DNA of 13,112 nt from NCBI GenBank assembly GCA_964652125.1, contig CAZZAE010000027.1, positions 1-13,112 of the forward strand, written 5' to 3'. Shown here in pieces: positions 6,467 to 13,112 of this stretch; the first letter of the stretch is position 1; each line of letters starts with the position of its first letter. The notes beneath the pieces were generated by a model. It saw nothing but the letters and a program-made list of their open reading frames with translations. It was not told where the DNA came from and searched no databases. A program made the position numbers and the translations under genes. The DNA comes from CAZFNQ01 sp964652125. Lineage in GTDB: Bacteria > Patescibacteriota > Saccharimonadia > Saccharimonadales > JANWIN01.

Positions 6467-6533
6467 AACTACATAATCAAAACTGCTTGTTGTTAAATTA
6501 TTAACTAGACTTAGGAGTTAAGCGTCAACAGTT

Positions 6534-6542
6534 TGGTATAAT
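6534..6542 (+). promoter_or_regulatory. Extended -10 promoter for pheST
   Basis: TGGTATAAT is a perfect extended -10 (TGn plus TATAAT at 6537-6542). Only 11 bases separate it from the pheS ATG at 6554, so the transcript would begin within about 2-6 bases of the start codon. The AAAGG seen before the ATG would then be partly or wholly untranscribed. The leader has no room for a T-box or attenuator. No good -35 is seen, as is normal for extended -10 promoters. Confidence 0.6.
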
Positions 6543-6553
6543 CAAAGGCAAGT

Positions 6554-7591
6554 ATGAGTTATGATAATGAAAATATCGCCCAAGTTGCTGAAATATTAAA
6601 GCAGCGGTTGGCTGAGACTAAAGATAAACAGTCGGTTCTACGATCGACTGAGCTCAAAGCGCTCTATGCTCAACTTCCAACTATGCCCGAGGATCAAAGA
6701 GCAAGTTTCGGTAAAGAGATCAATCAATTAAAGTCCGAACTGGAGCAAATGGCCACTCAACACGAGGAGGCTGATGAAATAATCGAACCAATTGATGTAA
6801 CTGCACCATTTGATATCAACACACCTGCCCACAAAAGGCCGCAACTTCTGACAAGTGAAACGGGCAGCCGACACCCTCTAATGACTGAACTTGAAACAGT
6901 AGTTGATATTTTCGGCCGAATGGGTTTTACGGCGGTTGAATCTCGTCAAATTGATGATGATTATCACATGTTTACTAGTTTGAACTTCCCTCCAGGTCAC
7001 CCGGCTAGGGATGATTACGATAGCTTTATCACCACTGATGGATTAGTTGCTCCAGCCCACGCCAGCATAATGCAAAACCGATTGCTTAAGAAGTTCAAAG
7101 CTAATCTTGAAAATGGTAAACCCATTAATGCAGTCTATGCTGGACGGACTTTTCGAAACGAAGATGTTGACGCCAGACATGAGCATACGTTTTATCAAGT
7201 AGAAATAATATATGTCGATAAAAACATCAATGCTGGCAATATGGTAGCTACATTTAAAACTTTTTTGAGTGAATATTATCAACAAGATATAGAAGTTAAG
7301 AGTCAGCCTTTTTATTTCCCATTTACAGAACCAAGTTTTGAACTAGCTCTTAGCTGTCCATTCTGTAAGAAGCAAGGTTGTAATATTTGTGGTTATAGCG
7401 GTTGGATTGAATTACTTGGAATGGGGATGGTTCATCCTAATGTCCTAAAAGAAGGCGGGATTAATCCAGATGTCTACACTGGATTTGCAGGTGGTATGGG
7501 ATTAGATAGATTAGTAATGATGAAATATAACATCGAAGATGTCCGTCATTTTGAAGCTGGCAAATTAGACTTTTTGAGGCAATTCAAATGA
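6554..7591 (+). CDS. pheS: Phenylalanyl-tRNA synthetase alpha subunit
   Basis: PheS is the catalytic subunit of the (alpha-beta)2 synthetase that charges tRNA-Phe in the cytosol. The 345-residue protein has the N-terminal helical tRNA-binding arm (about 10-70) and a class II catalytic core: motif 2 region YAGRTFRNEDVDARHEHTFY with Q215 and E217 in YQVE, CPFC-KKQG-CNIC (268-279), WIELLGMGMVHPNVL, and motif 3 GGMGLDRLVMMKYNIEDVR. The four-cysteine loop is like that of Firmicutes-type PheS. A usually constant stretch, LLRTHTS, reads LVAPAHAS here (164-171). The phenylalanine-binding His and Ser remain (H169, S171) but the neighbouring Arg and Thr residues are lost. QDTFY reads YDSFI. The start at 6554 gives a normal N-terminus and no earlier start is plausible. 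Its TGA overlaps the pheT ATG (ATGA), indicating translational coupling. Confidence 0.96.
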   Translation: MSYDNENIAQVAEILKQRLAETKDKQSVLRSTELKALYAQLPTMPEDQRASFGKEINQLKSELEQMATQHEEADEIIEPIDVTAPFDINTPAHKRPQLLTSETGSRHPLMTELETVVDIFGRMGFTAVESRQIDDDYHMFTSLNFPPGHPARDDYDSFITTDGLVAPAHASIMQNRLLKKFKANLENGKPINAVYAGRTFRNEDVDARHEHTFYQVEIIYVDKNINAGNMVATFKTFLSEYYQQDIEVKSQPFYFPFTEPSFELALSCPFCKKQGCNICGYSGWIELLGMGMVHPNVLKEGGINPDVYTGFAGGMGLDRLVMMKYNIEDVRHFEAGKLDFLRQFK

Positions 7592-10134
7592 AAGTAAGTT
7601 TAAAATGGGCTCAGCACTACAGCAATGTGAACCTTACCGAGTTGGGACAAGATAAATTGATTGATAAAATCGGTGCCCAATTAGGGGCAGTCGAAGAAGT
7701 CATAGATTTGGCTCCACGATATAGAGGTATCGTCATCGTTAAGGTTATAAGTTGTCAACCACATGGTGATGCCGATAAATTATCTGTTTGCATAATAGAT
7801 GACGGAGGTAAAGTCGGGGATGTTGAAAGAGATGCCAATGGCCATGTTCAGGTAGTTTGTGGTGCTCCAAACGTACATGAAGGAATGCTAGCAGTCTGGA
7901 TTCCACCCGGTGAAACCGTGCCTAGTACATTAGGAAAAGAACCACTAGTACTAGAGGCTCGCAACATCCGCGGTCAGACTAGCCATGGTATGTTGGCCAG
8001 CTCACATGAGCTTGGTATTAGTGAAGACCATAGCGGTATATTGGAGATTCATGAAAATGAAATTAAGTCTGGAACAAAAATTGGCGATTCTCTTGTAACG
8101 GCTTTGTGGCTTGATGATGTGGTAATAGACATCGAGAACAAGATGTTTACTCATCGGCCAGATTGTTTTGGCATACTAGGTGTCGCCCGCGAGGTGGCTG
8201 GTATTCAACAACTTGCATTTAAGAGTCCCGATTGGTACATGGCAGGTCTTGAATCAAATATCCAAAATCCAGATTCCCTGTCCCAATCTTTGGAAGTAAA
8301 AGTTCAAGATTATAAGCTAGTTCCACATTTTATGGCGGTAGTTTTAAAAGATGTGGCTGTCAAACCTAGCCCGCTTTGGCTTCAGAGTTACCTCAGCCGA
8401 GTTGGCAGCAAGCCCATCAATAACATTGTCGATATTACTAACTATATAATGCATCTCACTGGTCAACCTTTGCACGCCTATGATGCTGATAAACTTTTAA
8501 TCGTTAGTAAACAACCAAGCTTATCACTGGAAACCAGGTTATCGCGCAAAGGTGAAAAACTCAATTTGATAGGAAATCGCGCTTTAGAACTTCAAGATGA
8601 GTCGACGGTTTTAATTACTAGCCACGATGTACCAGTTGGTATAGGTGGTGTGATGGGCGGAGCTGATACTGAAGTAGACTCAAATACTAAAAATATAGTT
8701 TTAGAATGTGCAACCTTTGACATGTACAACATCAGGCGTACAGCTATGCAATATGGTCTTTTTACGGATGCTGTGACGCGTTTTACGAAAGGCCAAAGCC
8801 CCTTGCAAAACGATAAAATACTAGCTCATGCCATGAAACTAATTTACGAACAATCTGGCGCTCAGCAAGCCAGTAGTATTAATGACATTCATGGTGAATT
8901 CACCTTGCCAAATCCTGTTATTACAAATGCCAACTTTATCAACGATCGGTTGGGTCTTGAGCTATCAGCAGATGAAATGGCAAAGATACTAACTAACGTA
9001 GAATTTAATGTTCAAGTCAATGCTGATGAACTCAAGGTCACGGTACCATTCTGGCGTACTGACATAGAAATCCCTGAGGACGTAGTTGAGGAAGTTGGGC
9101 GGTTGTATGGCTATGATCACTTGCCACTCAAATTGCCTACGCGATCAATAGATCCATCCAAATTAAATGCCATGCTAGCTATTAAAAGTATTATTCGAAG
9201 GAACCTAAGTAGTGCTGGAGCCAATGAAGTCTTAACTTACAGCTTTGTCCATGGAGATTTACTAGATAAGGTAGGTCAAAACAAAGACAATGCTTTTGAG
9301 TTATCCAATGCACTCAGTCCCGAATTGCAATATTATCGACTGAGTTTAATTCCAAGTTTACTAGAAAAAGTGCACGCTAATATCAAACAAGGCTTCTCTG
9401 AATTCGCATTGTTTGAAATGAATCCGGTCCACGCTAAGGACTTAATCGCTGATGACAAACTACCGATAGAAGATCATCGTTTAGCGCTGATTTTTGCAGC
9501 TGACGATAAAATTTCTAAGCAGAAGTTCGAAGGTGCAGCCTATTTTCAAGCTAAGCAATTTCTTACCAGTTTACTAGCTGAGCTGGGTGTCACGAGTCCA
9601 ATATACGAATCGGCAGTTCATCACGAACCCAAACAGGGTATTAGCCAAGCCGCTATCGCACCGTTTGAAAAACTTAGAAGCTCTATCGTCAAAACTCCGA
9701 GTGGTGAGTTTATTGGTGAGCTTGGTGAGTTTAGGACCTCAGTCCGTAAAAAACTTAAACTGCCCAGGTTTATTGCCGGTTTTGAGATCGATATCAAGCA
9801 GTTACTTAAACTGCAAAATCAATCTTTGAGATATGTCGCTCTGCCTCGCTTCCCAAAGGTAGAACAAGATATATCACTAAAGGTTCCAGCAGATATGACT
9901 TTCAGCCAAGTATTTGATTTTATGCAACAAAATGTTCAGACTCCAGCTAAATCGGCTTTTTGGTTCGCGCCCCTTGATATATACCGTGGCGAGCAAGACA
10001 AGGATCACAAACATATAACTCTTCGTTTCACAATTGCTAGTTACGAGCGCACATTAACGGCTGAAGAGGTGAACTTGAGCTTGGACAAAGTTGCTGAAGC
10101 TGCCAAAGTTAAGTTCGGTGCAGAGCGCTTGTAA
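7588..10134 (+). CDS. pheT: Phenylalanyl-tRNA synthetase beta subunit
   Basis: The beta subunit recognises tRNA-Phe and edits mischarged tyrosine. At 848 residues it is somewhat longer than the roughly 800 usual in bacteria. Domains follow the bacterial order: the N-terminal region (MKVSLKWAQHY), an EMAP-type OB fold (about 43-160, VISCQPHGDADKLSVC, VVCGAPN, IRGQTSHGML), the linker HRPDCFGILGVAREV (189-203), B3/4 editing domain (about 240-405, NNIVDITNYIMHLTGQPLHAYD), B5 (about 442-514, ending PEDVVEEVGRLYGYD), the catalytic-like core, and the C-terminal ferredoxin-fold anticodon-binding domain (about 750-848, starting ALPRFPKVEQDISLKV). The full set of domains implies that editing is kept. 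An insertion around residues 72-85 in the OB fold accounts for part of the extra length. It starts inside the pheS stop codon and has no ribosome binding site of its own apart from that coupling. Confidence 0.97.
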   Translation: MKVSLKWAQHYSNVNLTELGQDKLIDKIGAQLGAVEEVIDLAPRYRGIVIVKVISCQPHGDADKLSVCIIDDGGKVGDVERDANGHVQVVCGAPNVHEGMLAVWIPPGETVPSTLGKEPLVLEARNIRGQTSHGMLASSHELGISEDHSGILEIHENEIKSGTKIGDSLVTALWLDDVVIDIENKMFTHRPDCFGILGVAREVAGIQQLAFKSPDWYMAGLESNIQNPDSLSQSLEVKVQDYKLVPHFMAVVLKDVAVKPSPLWLQSYLSRVGSKPINNIVDITNYIMHLTGQPLHAYDADKLLIVSKQPSLSLETRLSRKGEKLNLIGNRALELQDESTVLITSHDVPVGIGGVMGGADTEVDSNTKNIVLECATFDMYNIRRTAMQYGLFTDAVTRFTKGQSPLQNDKILAHAMKLIYEQSGAQQASSINDIHGEFTLPNPVITNANFINDRLGLELSADEMAKILTNVEFNVQVNADELKVTVPFWRTDIEIPEDVVEEVGRLYGYDHLPLKLPTRSIDPSKLNAMLAIKSIIRRNLSSAGANEVLTYSFVHGDLLDKVGQNKDNAFELSNALSPELQYYRLSLIPSLLEKVHANIKQGFSEFALFEMNPVHAKDLIADDKLPIEDHRLALIFAADDKISKQKFEGAAYFQAKQFLTSLLAELGVTSPIYESAVHHEPKQGISQAAIAPFEKLRSSIVKTPSGEFIGELGEFRTSVRKKLKLPRFIAGFEIDIKQLLKLQNQSLRYVALPRFPKVEQDISLKVPADMTFSQVFDFMQQNVQTPAKSAFWFAPLDIYRGEQDKDHKHITLRFTIASYERTLTAEEVNLSLDKVAEAAKVKFGAERL

Positions 10135-10141
10135 AATACAT

Positions 10142-10157
10142 GCTTAACATGTTAAGC
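10142..10157. repeat. 16-bp perfect palindrome between pheT and the ABC transporter
   Basis: GCTTAACATGTTAAGC is its own reverse complement and fills much of the 46-bp gap after pheT. As RNA it could form a 6-bp stem with a CAUG loop, followed only by UUCUU. With just two G-C pairs it would be a poor intrinsic terminator. A DNA operator controlling the transporter and Nudix genes is equally possible. Confidence 0.5.
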
Positions 10158-10180
10158 TTCTTAAAAGTGAGTTTATAACT

Positions 10181-11959
10181 ATGAAGTACATTTGGCGAAT
10201 AATTAAATACACCAGTTCTCTTTGGCGTTACTACATTGCCATTGCAATATTTACCATTTTACTGGCCGCCATGAGCCAATTGGTTCCATTATTTACTAAG
10301 GGTGCCATTGATCAAATTACTAAACTGGCTGGCGGTGGACATGCCAACGTTAAACTAGTGGCTTTGTTTGCCGCCTTAATTTTTCTAACTGATATAGGTC
10401 AAACAGTGTTCAGTAACATTGGTGGTTATTTAGGTGATTTACTAGCCATTAAATTAAAACAATTTATGAGTGCAAGTTATTATCAACATTTGATGAGTTT
10501 GCCGCAGACGTATTTCGATACCGAGTTAACAGGTACCATTATTAACCGTATGAACCGCGGCATCCAAGACATTGGAGATTTTGTCCAAATATTTAGTAAC
10601 AACTTCTTGCAGTTTATATTTAGCACCGTCTTTACACTTATTATAGTTGCGTATTATTCATGGCCGGTTGCCCTGATGCTTCTACTTCTTTATCCGGTAT
10701 TTATTTGGATGACAGCCAAAACCAGTAATAAATGGCAAAATTATCAAAAAAAGATAAATCAAGATATAGATATTGCTAGTGGCCGTTTTGCTGAAAGCGT
10801 TTTACAAATCAAAGTTGTGAAGAGCTTTATTCAAGAAACTAGAGAACTTAAATTTTTCAACAACCGTTTACAAAAAGCTGTAAACACCACCAAACCACAA
10901 AGTAAATATTGGCACAATCAAGATGTTGCCCGCCGATCGGTACTAGCTCTAATATTCTTTGCTGTATTTATGTATATTTTTGTTGAAACCGCTCGAGGTC
11001 ACTATACCCTTGGTGTCATGGTACTTCTAATTCAATATTCACTACTAATTAGAATTCCTATCTTTAGCATTAGCTTTTTGGTCGATAGAACTCAACGAGC
11101 CATTGCTAACAGCAAAGACTATTTTGAAGCCATGGATCAAAAACCAGAGATTGCAGATAGTAAAGACGCACAGCCGCTCAAAGTGTCAAAAGGTGAAATA
11201 ATTTATGAAAACGTTACGTTCTCTTACGGTGACAGTCAGGTCTTAAAGAATCTAAGTTTTGTCGTTAAACCCGACAGTAAAGTAGCGCTTGTCGGGGAGA
11301 GTGGCGAGGGAAAGACTACAATTACTAATTTGTTACTCAGACTTTATGAACCTCAAGAAGGCAGAATTTTAATTGATGGACAGGATATTTCTGATGTCAC
11401 CCAAGAGAGTTTGCGTTCTCAAATTGGCGTTGTCTTTCAAGATGCGGCCTTGTTTAGTGGCACCGTTCATGAAAACATTGCTTACGCCAATCCTCGGGCA
11501 TCTAAAGCCCAAGTTACCCAAGCAGCAAAGGCAGCCAATGCCCATGAGTTTATAGACAAGTTTGAACTTGGCTATGAAACCGAAATTGGTGAGAGGGGAC
11601 TTAAACTAAGCGGTGGACAAAAACAAAGAATTGCAATCGCCAGAGCTTTGTTAAAAGATGCTCCAATTTTAGTGTTGGACGAAGCTACCAGCAGTTTAGA
11701 TAGTAAAAGCGAAGCTATGGTTCAAGAAGCTCTAGAAAGACTTATGAAGGGGCGTACCACCCTAATTATTGCCCACCGTTTATCTACTATTCAGCATGTT
11801 GATGAAATTATCACGCTTCAAAAAGGACAGGTTAATGAAATTGGCACTCCAGAGAAGTTAGCGAATAGCGGTGGTATTTACGACCAGCTGCTAAAGTTGC
11901 AGCACGGAAAAACTGATGCTAATAAAAAGAAGCTTAAAGAATATGAAATTGCAGGGTAG
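10181..11959 (+). CDS. ABC exporter half-transporter (MsbA/LmrA-like)
   Basis: The 592-residue protein fuses a six-helix exporter membrane domain (about 15-310; hydrophobic stretches near 17-37, 57-75, 138-178, 252-269 and 276-300) to a nucleotide-binding domain (about 335-575). ATPase motifs are complete: Walker A GESGEGKT (372-379), Q-loop Q420 in VVFQD, signature LSGGQ (476-480), Walker B ILVLDE (496-501) and switch H532 in AHRLSTI. It should dimerise in the cytoplasmic membrane and pump a lipid, peptide or drug outward. The cargo cannot be told from sequence. The C-terminal tail is lysine-rich. There is no partner half-transporter alongside, so a homodimer is likely. It lies 46 bp after pheT with a palindrome between, and 9 bp before the Nudix gene. 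Only a weak ribosome binding site (GTGAG) precedes the ATG. The start gives an ordinary short cytoplasmic N-terminus. Confidence 0.93.
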   Translation: MKYIWRIIKYTSSLWRYYIAIAIFTILLAAMSQLVPLFTKGAIDQITKLAGGGHANVKLVALFAALIFLTDIGQTVFSNIGGYLGDLLAIKLKQFMSASYYQHLMSLPQTYFDTELTGTIINRMNRGIQDIGDFVQIFSNNFLQFIFSTVFTLIIVAYYSWPVALMLLLLYPVFIWMTAKTSNKWQNYQKKINQDIDIASGRFAESVLQIKVVKSFIQETRELKFFNNRLQKAVNTTKPQSKYWHNQDVARRSVLALIFFAVFMYIFVETARGHYTLGVMVLLIQYSLLIRIPIFSISFLVDRTQRAIANSKDYFEAMDQKPEIADSKDAQPLKVSKGEIIYENVTFSYGDSQVLKNLSFVVKPDSKVALVGESGEGKTTITNLLLRLYEPQEGRILIDGQDISDVTQESLRSQIGVVFQDAALFSGTVHENIAYANPRASKAQVTQAAKAANAHEFIDKFELGYETEIGERGLKLSGGQKQRIAIARALLKDAPILVLDEATSSLDSKSEAMVQEALERLMKGRTTLIIAHRLSTIQHVDEIITLQKGQVNEIGTPEKLANSGGIYDQLLKLQHGKTDANKKKLKEYEIAG

Positions 11960-11968
11960 TATTAATTT

Positions 11969-12412
11969 ATGCGTAAAGCAGTTAGAGCAATAATTATTAA
12001 CAATGACCAAATGCTGGTCATGAACCGTAATAAATTTGGGAAAATATATTTTACTTTAATCGGTGGAGGCGTAGATTTCGGTGAAACAGCCCTCCAGTCT
12101 TTAGTCCGAGAAATCGACGAAGAAACAACACTTAAAATAAAAAATCCACAACTTGTGTTCATTGAAGATGCGGGAGAAATGTACGGTACCCAGTACATCT
12201 ATTTATGTGAATACGTAAGCGGTACCCCCCGGTTGTCGGATGATTCTGACGAAGCTGCTATACATGCCAAGGGTAAAAACTTATATACACCTATGTGGAT
12301 CCCTCTGTCAGATTTACCAAAAGCAAATCTGCTATCGCCGTTACTTAAAGAAGCTATTTTAAATGGTATTAAGAATGGTTGGCCAACTAAACCGCTTAAG
12401 CTACATTCTTAA
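11969..12412 (+). CDS. Nudix hydrolase family protein
   Basis: This 147-residue single-domain protein carries a Nudix box at residues 33-55: G33, E39, then REIDEE (47-52), matching G-x5-E-x7-REUxEE. The metal-binding acids E48, E51 and E52 are present, so cleavage of a nucleoside diphosphate linked to some group (nucleotide sugar, oxidised nucleotide or dinucleotide) is expected. The glycine that normally follows two positions after REUxEE is Thr54. The strand before the box reads IYFTLIGGGVDFGE, close to the W-x-L-P-G-G-x-x-x-x-G-E pattern but with Ile for Pro. The substrate is not predictable. Nine bases separate it from the ABC transporter stop, with no Shine-Dalgarno, so it is probably cotranscribed and reached by re-initiation or through an unstructured start. 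Confidence 0.87.
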   Translation: MRKAVRAIIINNDQMLVMNRNKFGKIYFTLIGGGVDFGETALQSLVREIDEETTLKIKNPQLVFIEDAGEMYGTQYIYLCEYVSGTPRLSDDSDEAAIHAKGKNLYTPMWIPLSDLPKANLLSPLLKEAILNGIKNGWPTKPLKLHS

Positions 12413-12424
12413 GCCTAAATACGT

Positions 12425-12430
12425 TATACT
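12425..12430 (+). promoter_or_regulatory. -10 element candidate for the FKBP gene
   Basis: TATACT (one mismatch to consensus) lies 28 bases before the FKBP ATG, and the predicted start near 12437 leaves room for the AAGGAG at 12449-12454. The -35 region is weak, and the element sits just after the Nudix stop. Confidence 0.35.
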
Positions 12431-12458
12431 GGCATAACATTAATAGCCAAGGAGTTAA

Positions 12459-12992
12459 ATGGGTAAGATTGTTGCAAGAATTGGAGCATTAGTAATAGCG
12501 GCTCTGTTTTTAGTTACTTCACTTGGGTTTAGCCTTTTAGTAATATGGCAGGCACATCAACAAAGCCGCCAAAGCAAGGCACAAACTCAAACATTACAAA
12601 ACCAATCTAAGGAGGGCAAATTGCAAGGTACTAAATTAAAAAACTTCACTCCACTGAGTAAGATAGATTCACTTCAAAAAATTGACCTTACTCCTGGCAC
12701 TGGGGCGGAAGTTAAGTCTGGCGATACCGTAACAGTTCACTACACTGGTGCAGTTGCGGAAACCGGCATAATCTTCCAAAGTTCACTCGACTCAGGCCAG
12801 CCAGTTTCATTTCCGCTTAATCAAGTTATTAAAGGCTGGGTGGATGGTATTCCTGGTATGAAAATTGGAGGCACAAGACGGTTGTTGATCCCAGCTGCCG
12901 AAGCTTATGGCGCCTCTCCACCGCCAAATTCAGGAATTCCAGCTAACGCCGATTTGGTCTTTGACGTACAACTTATCAAGATAGGCAAGTAG
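12459..12992 (+). CDS. Membrane-anchored FKBP-type peptidyl-prolyl cis-trans isomerase
   Basis: The 177-residue protein starts with a signal-anchor helix (about 6-29, IGALVIAALFLVTSLGFSLLVIW). A Gln- and Lys-rich linker follows (about 31-60), then one FKBP domain (about 70-177). Family landmarks are all present: GDTVTVHYTG, FQSSLDSGQPVSFPLNQVIKGWVDGIPGMKIGGTRRLLIPAAEAYG and IPANADLVFDVQLIKIG. The pocket residues usually seen as Tyr, Asp, Phe, Val-Ile, Trp, Tyr and Phe can be matched, except that the DSS-type aspartate before the first serine pair reads QSS. It should help fold exported or membrane proteins outside the cytoplasm. There is no lipobox and no cysteine, so the helix itself is the anchor. 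AAGGAG, 4 bases before the ATG, supports this start. It follows the Nudix gene by 46 bp and may have its own promoter. Confidence 0.92.
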   Translation: MGKIVARIGALVIAALFLVTSLGFSLLVIWQAHQQSRQSKAQTQTLQNQSKEGKLQGTKLKNFTPLSKIDSLQKIDLTPGTGAEVKSGDTVTVHYTGAVAETGIIFQSSLDSGQPVSFPLNQVIKGWVDGIPGMKIGGTRRLLIPAAEAYGASPPPNSGIPANADLVFDVQLIKIGK

Positions 12993-13039
12993 ATACTCAA
13001 AGGGTCAAATAATGGTAAAAAACACAATATATAGTGGTA

Positions 13040-13068
13040 TTGACATTAGGATAAGCACTACCTATACT
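13040..13068 (+). promoter_or_regulatory. Near-consensus sigma70 promoter pointing out of the window
   Basis: TTGACA (13040-13045) and TATACT (13063-13068) are separated by exactly 17 bp, matching 11 of 12 consensus positions at ideal spacing. Transcription would begin near 13075 and run rightward through an A-rich leader. The controlled gene or RNA lies beyond the window. The rest of the 120 bases after the FKBP stop show no convincing gene or terminator. Confidence 0.7.
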
Positions 13069-13112
13069 GAGTACACAAGAACGTATTAACAAATAAAACA
13101 AACGAAAAAAGC

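Noticed and set aside
6435..6553. T-box or other amino-acid-responsive leader before pheST
   Set aside because: The predicted transcript starts within a few bases of the pheS ATG, and the 119-bp gap shows no T-box specifier or antiterminator features.
7588..7591. TGA recoded as an amino acid, as in some CPR phyla
   Set aside because: TGA ends pheS in a classic ATGA overlap and also ends the wall-binding gene, and no conserved gene here has an in-frame TGA.
13035..13060. Possible hairpin TAGTG...CACTA after the FKBP stop as a terminator
   Set aside because: The stem is short and bulged and no T-run follows. The same bases are better explained as the -35 and spacer of a promoter.
13012..13089. 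A 25-codon open frame (ATG to TAA) with AAAGGG upstream after the FKBP gene
   Set aside because: It overlaps the near-consensus promoter at 13040-13068, has no recognisable protein features and is short enough to occur by chance.

Overview
The window is 13.1 kb of compact bacterial chromosome of moderate-to-low GC. The standard genetic code applies: pheS ends in TGA inside an ATGA overlap with pheT, and the wall-binding protein also ends in TGA. That argues against the recoded lineages (Gracilibacteria/SR1). Short intergenic gaps, divergent single-copy versions of housekeeping enzymes and a membrane-anchored peptidoglycan-binding protein suggest a Candidate Phyla Radiation bacterium. Saccharibacteria is my best guess from general resemblance; no marker here proves it. 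I saw no rRNA, tRNA, CRISPR array, transposon or phage gene.

Left part (1-3465): the 5' end of a probable MGH1-like glycoside hydrolase leaves on the minus strand. Next come a dihydroorotase (pyrC, plus), a TrmB-family regulator (minus) and a class 2-like dihydroorotate dehydrogenase (pyrD, plus). PyrC and PyrD would catalyse consecutive steps, carbamoyl-aspartate to dihydroorotate to orotate. The 102-bp gap between regulator and pyrD holds two perfect inverted repeats. The 8-base core of one of them, TAAGTTGA, recurs upstream of pyrC, so a small local regulon is plausible.

Middle part (3483-6434, minus strand): a PurF-like amidophosphoribosyltransferase is followed 14 bp later by a YajQ-family protein. 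After these comes a membrane-anchored peptidoglycan-binding protein with its own near-consensus promoter.

Right part (6554-12992, plus strand): pheS and pheT overlap by 4 bp and encode both subunits of phenylalanyl-tRNA synthetase. An MsbA-like ABC half-transporter, a small Nudix protein and a membrane-anchored FKBP peptidyl-prolyl isomerase follow. The last 120 bases hold no convincing gene but carry a near-perfect sigma70-type promoter firing out of the window.

No wholly new system stands out. The most interesting signals are regulatory: the shared operator-like core around pyrC/trmB/pyrD, and several extended or strong -10 elements placed so close to start codons that leaderless transcripts are likely. 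The PurF-like protein with an altered glutaminase N-terminus and no purine genes nearby, and the uncharacterised C-terminal half of the wall-binding protein, also deserve attention.
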